A stretch of DNA of 64,000 nt from Microcaldota archaeon (lineage in GTDB: Archaea > Micrarchaeota > Micrarchaeia > Micrarchaeales > CABMGC01), in NCBI GenBank assembly GCA_021818925.1, contig JAKASU010000001.1:359972-423971 (forward strand), in the 5' to 3' direction. Each line of letters begins with the position of its first letter. Within the stretch, counting starts at the first letter, position 1. A program made the translations under genes and the position numbers. Below are positions 46,470 to 56,032 of the stretch, in pieces. The notes beneath the pieces were generated by a model. The model was not told the DNA's origin. It saw only the letters and a list, made by a program, of their open reading frames with translations, and searched no databases.

Positions 46470-49334
46470 CTACTCCTCAATCAGTACTTTTGCCTCTACT
46501 TTTGTTTTTCTGAGAGATCGCATTTCTTTTAGAGCATTAGTAATTTTTACTTGCATCTCGCTTATGTCGAACACATCAAAGACAATGTTATCAAGCTCCT
46601 CCCTTATTTTCTGCTCCAACTTAATATCCTCCTTTCTCTTTGCATCACATAATTGCATGAACAATTCCTTGATTTTATCCTTGATTTTTGTGGACAGCGC
46701 ATCTGGGTTTAAAACCAAAAGTCTATCAAAAATGTGTTTTCTCAGTTGTATAACTCCTTCTCCGTATACCGTTTTACCGTATAGTTCTGCAAAGAATTCA
46801 GTTAATGTGGAATTGAGAAGACCTAACAACACAAACAGGTTTTCTTTCTTTTTGGGTTCGATGTAGTAAAAAGTATCGTTCACATAGATTCCATCCTTAT
46901 TCCAGGCAGCGTACCATCTGTCGTATATCAGAACAGGAACTATGATTGATTCGGCCTTTATGTCACCAAGTGAGTACCAAGGATTCCTTTTGCTTGCAAG
47001 AATTGCAGGCGTATTCTGATATCCTTTAACTACTTTCCCCTTTGTGGCGCCTCTTGTTATTTCTATGTCTTTTGCTTCATTGTACCTTATGTATTTTATC
47101 ACGTTGGTGTCCTGTAATTCGCTGAGGCGGGCATTTACGGACAAAATATATCCATCTGAATCGGCGCTTCTTAAATCTAAGAACTGCATCTTATTTGACT
47201 TAGTTATGCTCTGTCTAAGAAATCGTTGTTCAATGCCCAATTTCTTGGCTTGATCTTTAGAAAGTATATAGAAATCATTTGCTAATGTAACAATTCCTGC
47301 AGACACATCTGCAACTTCGTGCAATTCGGTGAGTTTCTTGCTCTTAATAATTTTGTAATAGATTTCTGGTGCTCGGAGATAAATACTCCATTTGTAGTCA
47401 TCGTAGAGGGACTTTTGGTTTACTACAACACATCGCATTTCGTCATCCTCGTACGTTTCATTAGCAATGTCGATAAGTTTAACGAGCTTGTCTACAGCAA
47501 GACGTTTCTTAATTCTGACAAATTTTACTTTGTTTGCATCTCGCCTAATTTTATTCGTCTTATTACTCGTCTTTTGCAAAATGATTATTACAGTATTTAC
47601 GGCAGCTTCTTCGAATGACCTCTTATCGAAGTCTATGATACACTTGATTTTGAAATTATCCAGGAAAAACTTTTGCAGGTCTTTTCCAAATTTGACATCC
47701 ATCCAAGAATTGGATACAATATATCCGATAAATCCATCTTCTTTCAAGAAATGGTATGAATGGGTGAAGAAATAGGTGTATATTCCTGCCTCAGAACTTA
47801 GTTTGATGTCCTTGTCATTTATGTTCAGGGCAACTTGACGTATAAAATCAACATATTTTTTATCTCCTATGTCATCCTGACGCGTATAGGGAGGGTTTGT
47901 GATGACTACATCAAATTTGGAGGAAAGGGTATGGTAACTTTCCATAGAGCCTTTCATCGATAAGGCTTTGTGAGGAGTCAATGTTGACTGGTTTGCAGTA
48001 ACTTTGAAGAAATCACTTGCCATGATGTTTACTTTATCAGTAGTAGCATCGAGATTTCGAATAGACAAATTAACTACGGACAGATGAGCAGCAAATTGAT
48101 TGATATCCACTCCTTGAAGATTTCTCAGTATAGCATTGTGGGTTCTATCATCTGCTTTTTCTTTGCCCTTCAATTCGAGCAATCTGGAATAAGAACTGAG
48201 CAAAAATCCTCCAGAACCGCAGGCAGGGTCGAGAATTTTAGCTTCTGGCGAATTAATGCATAATTTTGCAATTAGATCGCATATCAATGGAGGGGTATAA
48301 TATTGCCCAAGTCTTTTGCGTTCTTCAGGAGGAATCATCCTTTCATATACATGGCCTATAACATCTCTCTTTATATCGGACAGGTTATACTGTTCGAGAT
48401 CTCTCACCAAGTCGTTCAAATACTCTGCAAGTACGTCAGTCATAGGAATGTCGTCAAGTATCTTTGCGTATGAGAATACAGCTTCATAATCGACATCGAC
48501 AGTGATTTTGAGAAATAGTTTTTCTAAGTTTTTAATGAATGTCTCTGAATTGAAGTCAACATCATCTTGACTTTTGAGTCTGATGAGATTAAGATCTTTC
48601 CTTCTTGTTTCCAAAGTCTTGTAAAATAGGACTCTGTTCATCGTCAGATACGCAAACTGTTTAGCTATGTTTTCGTGAGTCTGGTTTATAAATTTGAAGC
48701 CCTGCTCTTCTATCCATGCTTTATATTCTGCTTGGAACTTGGGATCTCTCTTTAGTTTCTCTTTGAGCGAATCATAAGCGGATGGCATGAGCAATTCGTG
48801 GAAATACTTTAATCTGGCGACGAAGGCATCCCCAAGAGGTAGAAGTGTGAGTGTGCCTGTTATGTATTTTGCCAAGTCTCTGAGCAAGTTTTTAAAGAAT
48901 TCGATATCATTTTTGACTTTATAACTTGAACCGATTTGTGTTTCAAGTAATGGTTTATTCATGAAGGCATCAAATAAGACCAACATGTCACCATTAGTAG
49001 TAGCTATGAATTGCGCACCGAGCACTTTCGCATAACCAAGGGCCTGTCCTATAACACTGACACTATACGGATCAAGTTTCTTGACTCTTTTTGCATCTTT
49101 CCCTTTAGCCTCTATAATGAATGTTATCGGCTTTCCGGATCTTTCACCAGAAATAACAATATCCGCTTCATCAGGTTTGCCTTTGCCTTCAGGTTTAGGT
49201 ATCGATTTATGAAATTCAATTTTAGTATAACGTACTCCGTTGTATTCAAATCCTGCATCAATTATATTTCCCAGATACCGATACATCTCGGAGTCTACAG
49301 AGGATTCTTTAACGTCCACATTTTCTAATGACAT
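46470..49334 (-). CDS. Type IIG-like restriction enzyme/N6-adenine methyltransferase
   Basis: 954 aa; DEADIVISG...FIIEAKG nuclease-like N-term; ILDPACGSGGFLL; VVITNPPYTRQD; C-terminal specificity-like region. Confidence 0.85.
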   Translation of the reverse strand: MSLENVDVKESSVDSEMYRYLGNIIDAGFEYNGVRYTKIEFHKSIPKPEGKGKPDEADIVISGERSGKPITFIIEAKGKDAKRVKKLDPYSVSVIGQALGYAKVLGAQFIATTNGDMLVLFDAFMNKPLLETQIGSSYKVKNDIEFFKNLLRDLAKYITGTLTLLPLGDAFVARLKYFHELLMPSAYDSLKEKLKRDPKFQAEYKAWIEEQGFKFINQTHENIAKQFAYLTMNRVLFYKTLETRRKDLNLIRLKSQDDVDFNSETFIKNLEKLFLKITVDVDYEAVFSYAKILDDIPMTDVLAEYLNDLVRDLEQYNLSDIKRDVIGHVYERMIPPEERKRLGQYYTPPLICDLIAKLCINSPEAKILDPACGSGGFLLSSYSRLLELKGKEKADDRTHNAILRNLQGVDINQFAAHLSVVNLSIRNLDATTDKVNIMASDFFKVTANQSTLTPHKALSMKGSMESYHTLSSKFDVVITNPPYTRQDDIGDKKYVDFIRQVALNINDKDIKLSSEAGIYTYFFTHSYHFLKEDGFIGYIVSNSWMDVKFGKDLQKFFLDNFKIKCIIDFDKRSFEEAAVNTVIIILQKTSNKTNKIRRDANKVKFVRIKKRLAVDKLVKLIDIANETYEDDEMRCVVVNQKSLYDDYKWSIYLRAPEIYYKIIKSKKLTELHEVADVSAGIVTLANDFYILSKDQAKKLGIEQRFLRQSITKSNKMQFLDLRSADSDGYILSVNARLSELQDTNVIKYIRYNEAKDIEITRGATKGKVVKGYQNTPAILASKRNPWYSLGDIKAESIIVPVLIYDRWYAAWNKDGIYVNDTFYYIEPKKKENLFVLLGLLNSTLTEFFAELYGKTVYGEGVIQLRKHIFDRLLVLNPDALSTKIKDKIKELFMQLCDAKRKEDIKLEQKIREELDNIVFDVFDISEMQVKITNALKEMRSLRKTKVEAKVLIEE

Positions 49335-49646
49335 AAGAATCCTTATTAAATTGATTTTTAGTAAAGCTGGGCCTTACATCAGGCTTAAACATCATTTATT
49401 CCGTTAGAACTAGCTGCCAAGCTTCTATAGCGTCAGGCGCGCGCTCTTTGTGCTATGTACTCGCGGTAAAAGATTATAGAATTTGCTAAAAGGACCCGGA
49501 AGCAACGAAACGCGAACACGAATTCAATAAGCATACTTCAACAGAGGTATCTAAATAGGCAGATTGTCCGAAAATAGCAAAAACTCAGGAAAGCACAAAA
49601 GTGTCCAATAAGAGTCTTTAAATATGCCGACATACCGAATTTATGC

Positions 49647-50267
49647 ATGTATATTTTTGTTGATGAATCAGGAACTACAGACGAAAAAAATTTCCAGGGG
49701 TTTTTAGTTGTGGCTTTTGCATTATCGGCTAATCGAGCCTTTGCCGAACAACTTATACTTAGTATCAAAGACAGATGTAAAGTCAAAGGTAAGCCGATTA
49801 ATAACAAGGAATTGAAGTACCACGACTTGACTCCCTTTCAAAGAGAAATAGCAATAAAGGGAATTAATTCTGATTATAAAAACTTTTATTTGTGCTTCTT
49901 TGAAATCAATTCCGCTCGAAAAGAAGTTGTAACTGGAGAATACGAGGAGGAAATACAATCAGAAAGTATTAGGCTTCTGTTCTCAAAACTTGACAAAAAA
50001 GAGCTTAAAACACAATTGCCTATAAAAGTAATCATGGATAAAAAGCTGTCTGATAAAGCAATCAGAACGCTTAAGAGTTCATTCCAACAACGACTTGGCA
50101 GTAAAAAGGGGTTAAGCATAGAAACATGCTCTTCATCAAAAGAAAGAGGCGTGCAACTTGCTGATTTGATAGCTGGAGCTTTTAGAGCAAAATTAATGAA
50201 AAAATCAGACTTGTTTGAAGTGGATCAGACGAAAGTTTTTCAGATATCAATAGATTTGGTAGATTAA
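49647..50267 (+). CDS. DUF3800 domain protein
   Basis: MYIFVDESGTTDEKNFQGFLVVA...; GVQLADLIAGAFRAK. Confidence 0.8.
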   Translation: MYIFVDESGTTDEKNFQGFLVVAFALSANRAFAEQLILSIKDRCKVKGKPINNKELKYHDLTPFQREIAIKGINSDYKNFYLCFFEINSARKEVVTGEYEEEIQSESIRLLFSKLDKKELKTQLPIKVIMDKKLSDKAIRTLKSSFQQRLGSKKGLSIETCSSSKERGVQLADLIAGAFRAKLMKKSDLFEVDQTKVFQISIDLVD

Positions 50268-50269
50268 AA

Positions 50270-50342
50270 GTAGTGCTCCCCCGTCTATTTCGTACGCCGC
50301 ATCAAGCGGCGATCTAACCTACTCACGGGATCGGCGCACTAC
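50270..50342. other. 73-nt structured element bounded by GTAGTGC/GCACTAC, internal hairpins, noncoding
   Basis: 7-bp terminal inverted repeat, GATC...GATC and CGCCGC-TTGAT-GCGGCG stems; no T arm. Confidence 0.45.
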
Positions 50343-50381
50343 AAGATTATTATGCAATTTAGGGTATTTAAGCATACGTAT

Positions 50382-50401
50382 ATATATTAGTACTAATATA
50401 T
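50382..50401. promoter_or_regulatory. Perfect 20-bp palindrome ATATATTAGTACTAATATAT upstream of wHTH gene (operator candidate)
   Basis: Ends 9 nt before the ATG at 50411; half-site CTACTAATATG repeats at the start codon. Confidence 0.55.
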
Positions 50402-50410
50402 GCTACTAAT

Positions 50411-50926
50411 ATGTGGAACATAGTTGAACCGTCTCGACTTCTTACTTCATCAGAATATAAAACGTTATCTCCTCAGCATCGCGAGGCGTACTTGCACAAT
50501 ATCGTAAGGGAAACTATAACATTGAACAAAAATGGAATTTCCATATCTGATATACTCGATACAATAAGAATTTCTTCAAGGAAATCTATAGAAAAACATC
50601 TTGAAGGGCTATTAGGAACTAATGAGATATATACGAAACAAATTGGCAAAACGACTGTATATTATCCAAATGGCAAATTAGTACATGGAAAATATCAAAA
50701 GGAGCTGCGTCTTGATGATGATCAAATATTGAAATTTCAGATAGTAGAAAACTCGTTCGGAGAATTTTTATTTTTCCATCAAATTGATAGAACTGATTTG
50801 GGCGAGTTGATAAAAGGCGGGCTATTAATTCCGAGAAGTAAGATGAAAGATTTAAAGCAATTTATTGATGACGTTGATAAAACTGTAAAAGTGATAGAAA
50901 ATGGCGAAAGACCAAACCAAAACTAA
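50411..50926 (+). CDS. Winged-helix DNA-binding regulator-like protein
   Basis: 171 aa; LNKNGISISDILDTIRISSRKSIEKHLEGLLGTNEIYTKQIGKTTVYYPNGK. Confidence 0.65.
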   Translation: MWNIVEPSRLLTSSEYKTLSPQHREAYLHNIVRETITLNKNGISISDILDTIRISSRKSIEKHLEGLLGTNEIYTKQIGKTTVYYPNGKLVHGKYQKELRLDDDQILKFQIVENSFGEFLFFHQIDRTDLGELIKGGLLIPRSKMKDLKQFIDDVDKTVKVIENGERPNQN

Positions 50927-52112
50927 AATGAGGTACTACCCTGCACTTCTGGGCAGACACGATATGACTGCAGTAATGCCAGCATTAGTTAGAGATGTTG
51001 CATTCTTTAATGGGATAGGTGGTGTGGTTGTCGGAATTTGGATCTATGATAAATTCAGAGATTTCATGGCAAAAACAATGGCACATAATGGAAGAGAGAT
51101 AACTAATAGGAAAAAATTCATCGATAATGATAAATCAATACTTATCGATCCAATGACGTATATATTAGGTTCTCAGTATAAAAATTTCATTAGGAAAAGG
51201 GCAAAGATAAGGGCAGAATTACCTTCTAATGTTCTTCAATATCTCTTAAACCTTGAAGAAATTCACAAAAATAAAACGGGCGGCTACGAAAAAGGCGTAT
51301 TTATAGAGAATGTAATAGAATGGAGCAAGTCATCTGAATTAACAAAGGCGATGATTAAATTGCAGAAAGAAGGCGGAGCAACATTGCTCTTTTCTCCCTA
51401 CTTCACTAACTTCAGAAGTAATTTCAATGCCATGCTTGAGGCTAATTTAGAATTTGCTCAGCAAGGCATAAACAATGTTAAACGAATTGAAAACGCGAAG
51501 CTTGGCATAGTTATCTGCATAGATAAAACGATTCTAAAAGATGATGATTATGAAGATCGTTTGAGAAACTTATTTACGGCGTATAAAGAGAAACTCACAA
51601 ATGTGGATAGATTTTTCCTCAAAATTGACGGTATCGACCTTAACGATAAAAACGAAGAATACGAAAAGATAAGAAAAATGGTCGAAATTGCAAATAAGGT
51701 ATTAGAGCAGAGTGTTTTCTTTTTGGGCATACATGAGTTTGGACTTATCTTATCTCTGGACGGACTCGAAGACTTCTCTTCTCCCATGTATAGCAATCTG
51801 CGAATTATAAGAAATAAGAAAGGGAACAGAAAGGCATCAAGCGTAGGAAGATATGTTAGACCGAAAGATATGGAAAGGTTGAAAAAAGATGATATACGCT
51901 ATCTTCCTTGTTCCTGTATATATTGCTCTGCTTACTCGAATGTTTCGCAAATACCTCCGAGAGAATGGAACATTCTTAGAAAAGAACACTGGATATGGTG
52001 GCTGAACGATGAAATAAAACAAGTAACAGAGGCAGATGATAGCGGATTGGCCCAAAGTTTGAAAGATAGGTTTAGCAGAACGACACATCGCGATTGGGTC
52101 GGGTTCATTTAA
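50901..52112 (+). CDS. Divergent tRNA/DNA-guanine transglycosylase-like (TGT/DpdA-like) protein
   Basis: 403 aa; SILIDPMTYILGSQ; GIHEFGLILSLDGLEDFSSPMY; zinc site LPCSCIYCS-x19-H (CxCxxC...H). Confidence 0.7.
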   Translation: MAKDQTKTKMRYYPALLGRHDMTAVMPALVRDVAFFNGIGGVVVGIWIYDKFRDFMAKTMAHNGREITNRKKFIDNDKSILIDPMTYILGSQYKNFIRKRAKIRAELPSNVLQYLLNLEEIHKNKTGGYEKGVFIENVIEWSKSSELTKAMIKLQKEGGATLLFSPYFTNFRSNFNAMLEANLEFAQQGINNVKRIENAKLGIVICIDKTILKDDDYEDRLRNLFTAYKEKLTNVDRFFLKIDGIDLNDKNEEYEKIRKMVEIANKVLEQSVFFLGIHEFGLILSLDGLEDFSSPMYSNLRIIRNKKGNRKASSVGRYVRPKDMERLKKDDIRYLPCSCIYCSAYSNVSQIPPREWNILRKEHWIWWLNDEIKQVTEADDSGLAQSLKDRFSRTTHRDWVGFI

Positions 52113-52836
52113 GAAGGCACAGTTTAATATCTCTTTTAACTTCCTTGTTGTTTAATTTTTGGAGTTCTGCAAATATTTTGCCTTTGTTAGATGTAGGTTT
52201 AATATTATATTTTTGAGAAATATAACGGAGCTTTTGGTTGTTTAAATTATTTAGAATAACGCTATAATCTTTGTGATTAAATTTATGAGATTTGAATTTC
52301 ACGAATTTATCAATATCTTTCTTATACAAATATCTTCCAAATTTGCGAGATATGAGTTTATTTACTGCTTTTAGTTTTTCAAATTCGGTCAGAACATATA
52401 CGTAATCTGCCCAAACACTGTATGCTTCACATTGTTTTTCAGCTCTCTCAAGCGAATCGCCATTGGCCTTGATTTCCACTGCAACGATATTGTCTTTGTT
52501 ATCCAAGAAAACTATATCGCATATGTTAGAGCCTACACCCACTTCAAAAGCGTAATGAGCCGGTTTATTTTCCATAATAAAACGACGTCCCAAAGCAAGC
52601 CCATTTAGATCTTTCATTTTTCTTGCAGCTTCAGAAGGGGTTAAGTTCAATCTATAAAATTTTGAAATTTCTTTAACCTGATTTATATTAAACTTTTTAG
52701 CGCAAAATAATATCAGTTCTTCTGGCTGAAATGAATGGTAGCGTATTTTGTTATTAAAATGAAGCAAAAAGTCTTCTAAGTACTGTTTGTCAATACTCTT
52801 CAAAAGTTGCATTTTCTTCAGCATTAAACCAGACAA
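52105..52836 (-). CDS. PD-(D/E)XK nuclease-like (sce7726-like) protein
   Basis: CDIVFLDNKDNIVAVEIKANGDSLERAEKQCEAYSVWADYVYVLTE. Confidence 0.7.
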   Translation of the reverse strand: MSGLMLKKMQLLKSIDKQYLEDFLLHFNNKIRYHSFQPEELILFCAKKFNINQVKEISKFYRLNLTPSEAARKMKDLNGLALGRRFIMENKPAHYAFEVGVGSNICDIVFLDNKDNIVAVEIKANGDSLERAEKQCEAYSVWADYVYVLTEFEKLKAVNKLISRKFGRYLYKKDIDKFVKFKSHKFNHKDYSVILNNLNNQKLRYISQKYNIKPTSNKGKIFAELQKLNNKEVKRDIKLCLLK

Positions 52837-52973
52837 CTATTATTTAACTAACTTAAAAATCATATGTTTGTTTTTAAAGTAAATATCTTCTCAATTTACC
52901 ATACTGCTCTTTCTTCTCAAAATAAATGTAGATCCTCATAGTACTGGGTTTTATCTACCTAGCGTCAAGGTCA

Positions 52974-53885
52974 ATGCGTTTGCGCAGCAAACAAAAACTT
53001 TCCCTTCCCTATATCTCCATGCTTCCCGACTGGCTTGCCATCAAGCCCGCCAACACAGAGAGATACGGAGAGATAAAGGATACCATAAACAGCCTCGGCC
53101 TGCACACGGTCTGCGTCGAGGCCCACTGCCCCAACATAACCGAGTGCTGGAGCGCTGGCACGGCCACGTTCATGATACTCGGCGGCACCTGCACCAGGGG
53201 CTGCAGGTTCTGCGCAGTACAGAAACGCGCCATCGGGGAGGGCATAGACATGCTGGAGCCCACGAAGCTTGCCTCAGTCATCAAGAAGTGGGGGCTTGAC
53301 TATGTTGTCCTTACCTCCGTATGCAGGGACGACCTGCCTGACCAGGGCTCCGGGCACTTCGCTGCCTGCGTCAGGGAGATCAAGAAGGTATGCGCAAACA
53401 CGCTTGTGGAGGTGCTGATACCCGACTTCAGGGGCGATACTTCATGCCTGCAGCGGATCGTGGACGCGAAGCCTGACGTGATAGGGCACAACATAGAGAC
53501 GGTAGAGAGGCTTAATCCTATCATCAGGGACAGGAGGGCTAATTATTCGCAGTCCTTGAAGGTTTTGCAGAAATCCAAGCAGCTGGACAGGCGCATCTAC
53601 ACCAAGTCAGCCATGATGCTTGGTGTGGGCGAGACCGAAGATGAGATAATCAGGGCGCTGCAGGACCTGCGCGCCAACGGCGTGGACTTCGTCGCCATCG
53701 GCCAGTACCTCAGGCCCTCGCAGCACCACTACGAGGTGAAGGAGTACGTTACTCCTGAGAAGTTCGAGCGCCTCAGGAAGAGGGCCCTAGAGCTTGGTTT
53801 TCTCTACGTGGCCGCCGGTCCGTTCGTCAGGAGCTCGTACAAGGCGGGTGAGTACTTCGTCAAGAGGCTCATACAGAACAAGTAA
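52974..53885 (+). CDS. lipA: Lipoyl synthase
   Basis: GTCTRGCRFCAVQK radical SAM motif; CVEAHCPNITECW N-terminal cluster; RSSYKAGEYF. Confidence 0.93.
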   Translation: MRLRSKQKLSLPYISMLPDWLAIKPANTERYGEIKDTINSLGLHTVCVEAHCPNITECWSAGTATFMILGGTCTRGCRFCAVQKRAIGEGIDMLEPTKLASVIKKWGLDYVVLTSVCRDDLPDQGSGHFAACVREIKKVCANTLVEVLIPDFRGDTSCLQRIVDAKPDVIGHNIETVERLNPIIRDRRANYSQSLKVLQKSKQLDRRIYTKSAMMLGVGETEDEIIRALQDLRANGVDFVAIGQYLRPSQHHYEVKEYVTPEKFERLRKRALELGFLYVAAGPFVRSSYKAGEYFVKRLIQNK

Positions 53886-53896
53886 CAGATGCTAGC

Positions 53897-54784
53897 ATGA
53901 AGGTAAGTGCAGCCGGAATGAAAGACCTGCGACTTGCGTCGACTCCACGAAGCCTCTATTCAGACAAGAGACAAAACGGCCGCATACTCGTGATTGGAGG
54001 CAGTTCTCGGTTCCACGGCGCCCCCGTCCTTGTCTCCAACGCAGCCTACCTCACGCTTGCTGCCATGCGCGTGGGAGCCGGCTACGCGGTAACCTGCGTA
54101 CCCAAAAGCATACTCTCTCCTGTGCGGAAGCTCTCCCCAAACCTGATAGTTAGGCCGCTGAGCGGCGAGAACCTGAACAGCAGGGACCTTCAGGAGCTGA
54201 AGGGCGAGGCGCAGCGTGCCGACTGCATAGTCATCGGCCCGGGGCTGGGCAGGTCCAGGGCTACGGTCAGGACCGTAGCCAGGCTGATCGCCTACTGCCT
54301 GAAGCTCGAGAAGAGGCTGCTAATAGATGCCGATGCTATACTCGCCGTGAGGTCTCTGCGCGGGAGGCTGGGCAGGAACGTGCTGCTCACCCCGAACGAC
54401 CGCGAGTTCCACATGCTCAGCAGGGCCGGGCTCGCGGACAGGGAGATGAGGATAGATGCTGTGAAGAAACTTGCGAGCAGGCTGGGCGCCAATGTACTGC
54501 TCAAGGGCCACGTCACGGTAATCAGCGACGGCAGGCGCGTCAAACTCGTCGAGTCGAGGACCGCAACGCTTGCCACTATGGGCACCGGCGACGTGCTCTC
54601 GGGCATAATCGGCGGGTACATGACCCGCAACGGCAACGCGTTCGTGTCAGCAGTTGCCGGAGCCTACCTGCAGGTCAAGATAGGCGACCTGCTCTACAAG
54701 GAGAAGGGATACCACGCGATTGCGACAGACGTGCTGGACTACATTCCGAGGATACTGAAGAAGTACGACAGGACGACCGGATAA
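53897..54784 (+). CDS. nnrD: ADP-dependent NAD(P)H-hydrate dehydratase
   Basis: GRILVIGGSSRFHGAPVL; LTPNDREFHML; ATMGTGDVLSGIIGGYM. Confidence 0.88.
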   Translation: MKVSAAGMKDLRLASTPRSLYSDKRQNGRILVIGGSSRFHGAPVLVSNAAYLTLAAMRVGAGYAVTCVPKSILSPVRKLSPNLIVRPLSGENLNSRDLQELKGEAQRADCIVIGPGLGRSRATVRTVARLIAYCLKLEKRLLIDADAILAVRSLRGRLGRNVLLTPNDREFHMLSRAGLADREMRIDAVKKLASRLGANVLLKGHVTVISDGRRVKLVESRTATLATMGTGDVLSGIIGGYMTRNGNAFVSAVAGAYLQVKIGDLLYKEKGYHAIATDVLDYIPRILKKYDRTTG

Positions 54785-54801
54785 TAGTTCGTAGTGACTA
54801 A

Positions 54802-55284
54802 ATGGTTCTAATAAAACACATTCAAAGAGGTTTAAGAACAAGAGAACTTGGGAAAATCAAATCGAAGTGTAATTATTGTAATAGGAATACTGCACAAACT
54901 GTGTACTTTAATCGACCAATAAACTGGTTTATTTTAGGTATTATTCCAATACCTTACCCGTCTCCAAACTTTGATATTATAGTGAATTGTGAGAGATGCA
55001 ACAACGTAGTTAACATTTTAAACAACGAAAAAGGCGATGTATTAAGAGATAAGTTTATAGATGTTAAAAGTGATTTTCATAAACGGGATTTTGTGGTTCA
55101 AATTGAGTGCTGCGATGTTTGCTATTTTGAAAATAAGAAAAAAATAGTTCCTAGTAAGTGGGAAACAAAAGCTGCAAACACAGTACTTCACTTATGTGAT
55201 AAACACAAAGGCTGGTTGGAAGAAAAAAAATTCAAAAACGCAAAAGAACTCATAAATCATATCTCTAATTGGTATTCATCTTGA
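54802..55284 (+). CDS. AT-rich zinc-ribbon-like hypothetical protein
   Basis: 160 aa; CNYCNRN...NCERCNN...CCDVCYF...LCDKH. Confidence 0.55.
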   Translation: MVLIKHIQRGLRTRELGKIKSKCNYCNRNTAQTVYFNRPINWFILGIIPIPYPSPNFDIIVNCERCNNVVNILNNEKGDVLRDKFIDVKSDFHKRDFVVQIECCDVCYFENKKKIVPSKWETKAANTVLHLCDKHKGWLEEKKFKNAKELINHISNWYSS

Positions 55285-55285
55285 A

Positions 55286-56032
55286 TTACCGGCTAAAATT
55301 CCAAGCATCTGTGGCGTAAACCGTTCTCGCAAGCTCGCTTGCCCTGCTCTCCTCCTCTCCGCTCAGGCTTCCTTGCTTGTATTCCTTGCCCTTCGTGAAT
55401 CCTTTCAGCAGCGCCTCGTACGTCTCCTCTATCGATGCGCTGGAGTACTTCGACACTGATGTAACCCTCTCCTCCACGCTCTTTATCATCTTGTCTGAGA
55501 TCTTCTCCGCGCTCACGTTCAGCAGCGAGAACATCCTCTTAACGTCAGTGCTGTAGAGCACGGTTCCGTGCTGCAAGAGCACGCCCTGCCTCCTCGTCTG
55601 GGCGTTGCCAGATATCTTCTTGCCCTGCACGAGTATGTCGTTTATCGGAGCGAAGCTCGCCTCTATGCCAAGCGTCTTCAGGCCTGCGATTATCCAGTCG
55701 CAGATGAAGGCATAGCTCTCTCTTATTCCGTGGGGGAAGAGCGGCTCCGGGGCTATGACGCTGTACGTCACCTCGCCGCCGAGGTCGTGGTATACGGCGC
55801 CGCCGCCGGTTATGCGCCTTATGTAATTGACACCCAGTTCCCTGCATCTTGCCGTGTTGACCTCCTTCTCCATGCTCTGGAAGGTGCCTATCGACACGGC
55901 ACTGGGTTTCCACCTGTAGAACCTTATCGTGGGCTCGGTCTTTCCATCTCTTACGTGCTCCAGTATGGCCTCGTCTGTGCCCATGTTAGTGTACGCGTCG
56001 TGTATCTCCAACGGGATTACTCGCCACTTCAC
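55286..56032 (-). CDS. lplA: Lipoate-protein ligase A, catalytic subunit
   Basis: NYIRRITGGGAVYHDLGGEVTYSVI; QGKKISGNAQTRRQGVLLQHGTVL. Confidence 0.9.
   Translation of the reverse strand: MKWRVIPLEIHDAYTNMGTDEAILEHVRDGKTEPTIRFYRWKPSAVSIGTFQSMEKEVNTARCRELGVNYIRRITGGGAVYHDLGGEVTYSVIAPEPLFPHGIRESYAFICDWIIAGLKTLGIEASFAPINDILVQGKKISGNAQTRRQGVLLQHGTVLYSTDVKRMFSLLNVSAEKISDKMIKSVEERVTSVSKYSSASIEETYEALLKGFTKGKEYKQGSLSGEEESRASELARTVYATDAWNFSR

Noticed and set aside
50270-50342. tRNA gene call
   Set aside because: Terminal stem and size fit, but there is no T-loop consensus and no suitable anticodon or long variable arm; kept only as a structured element.
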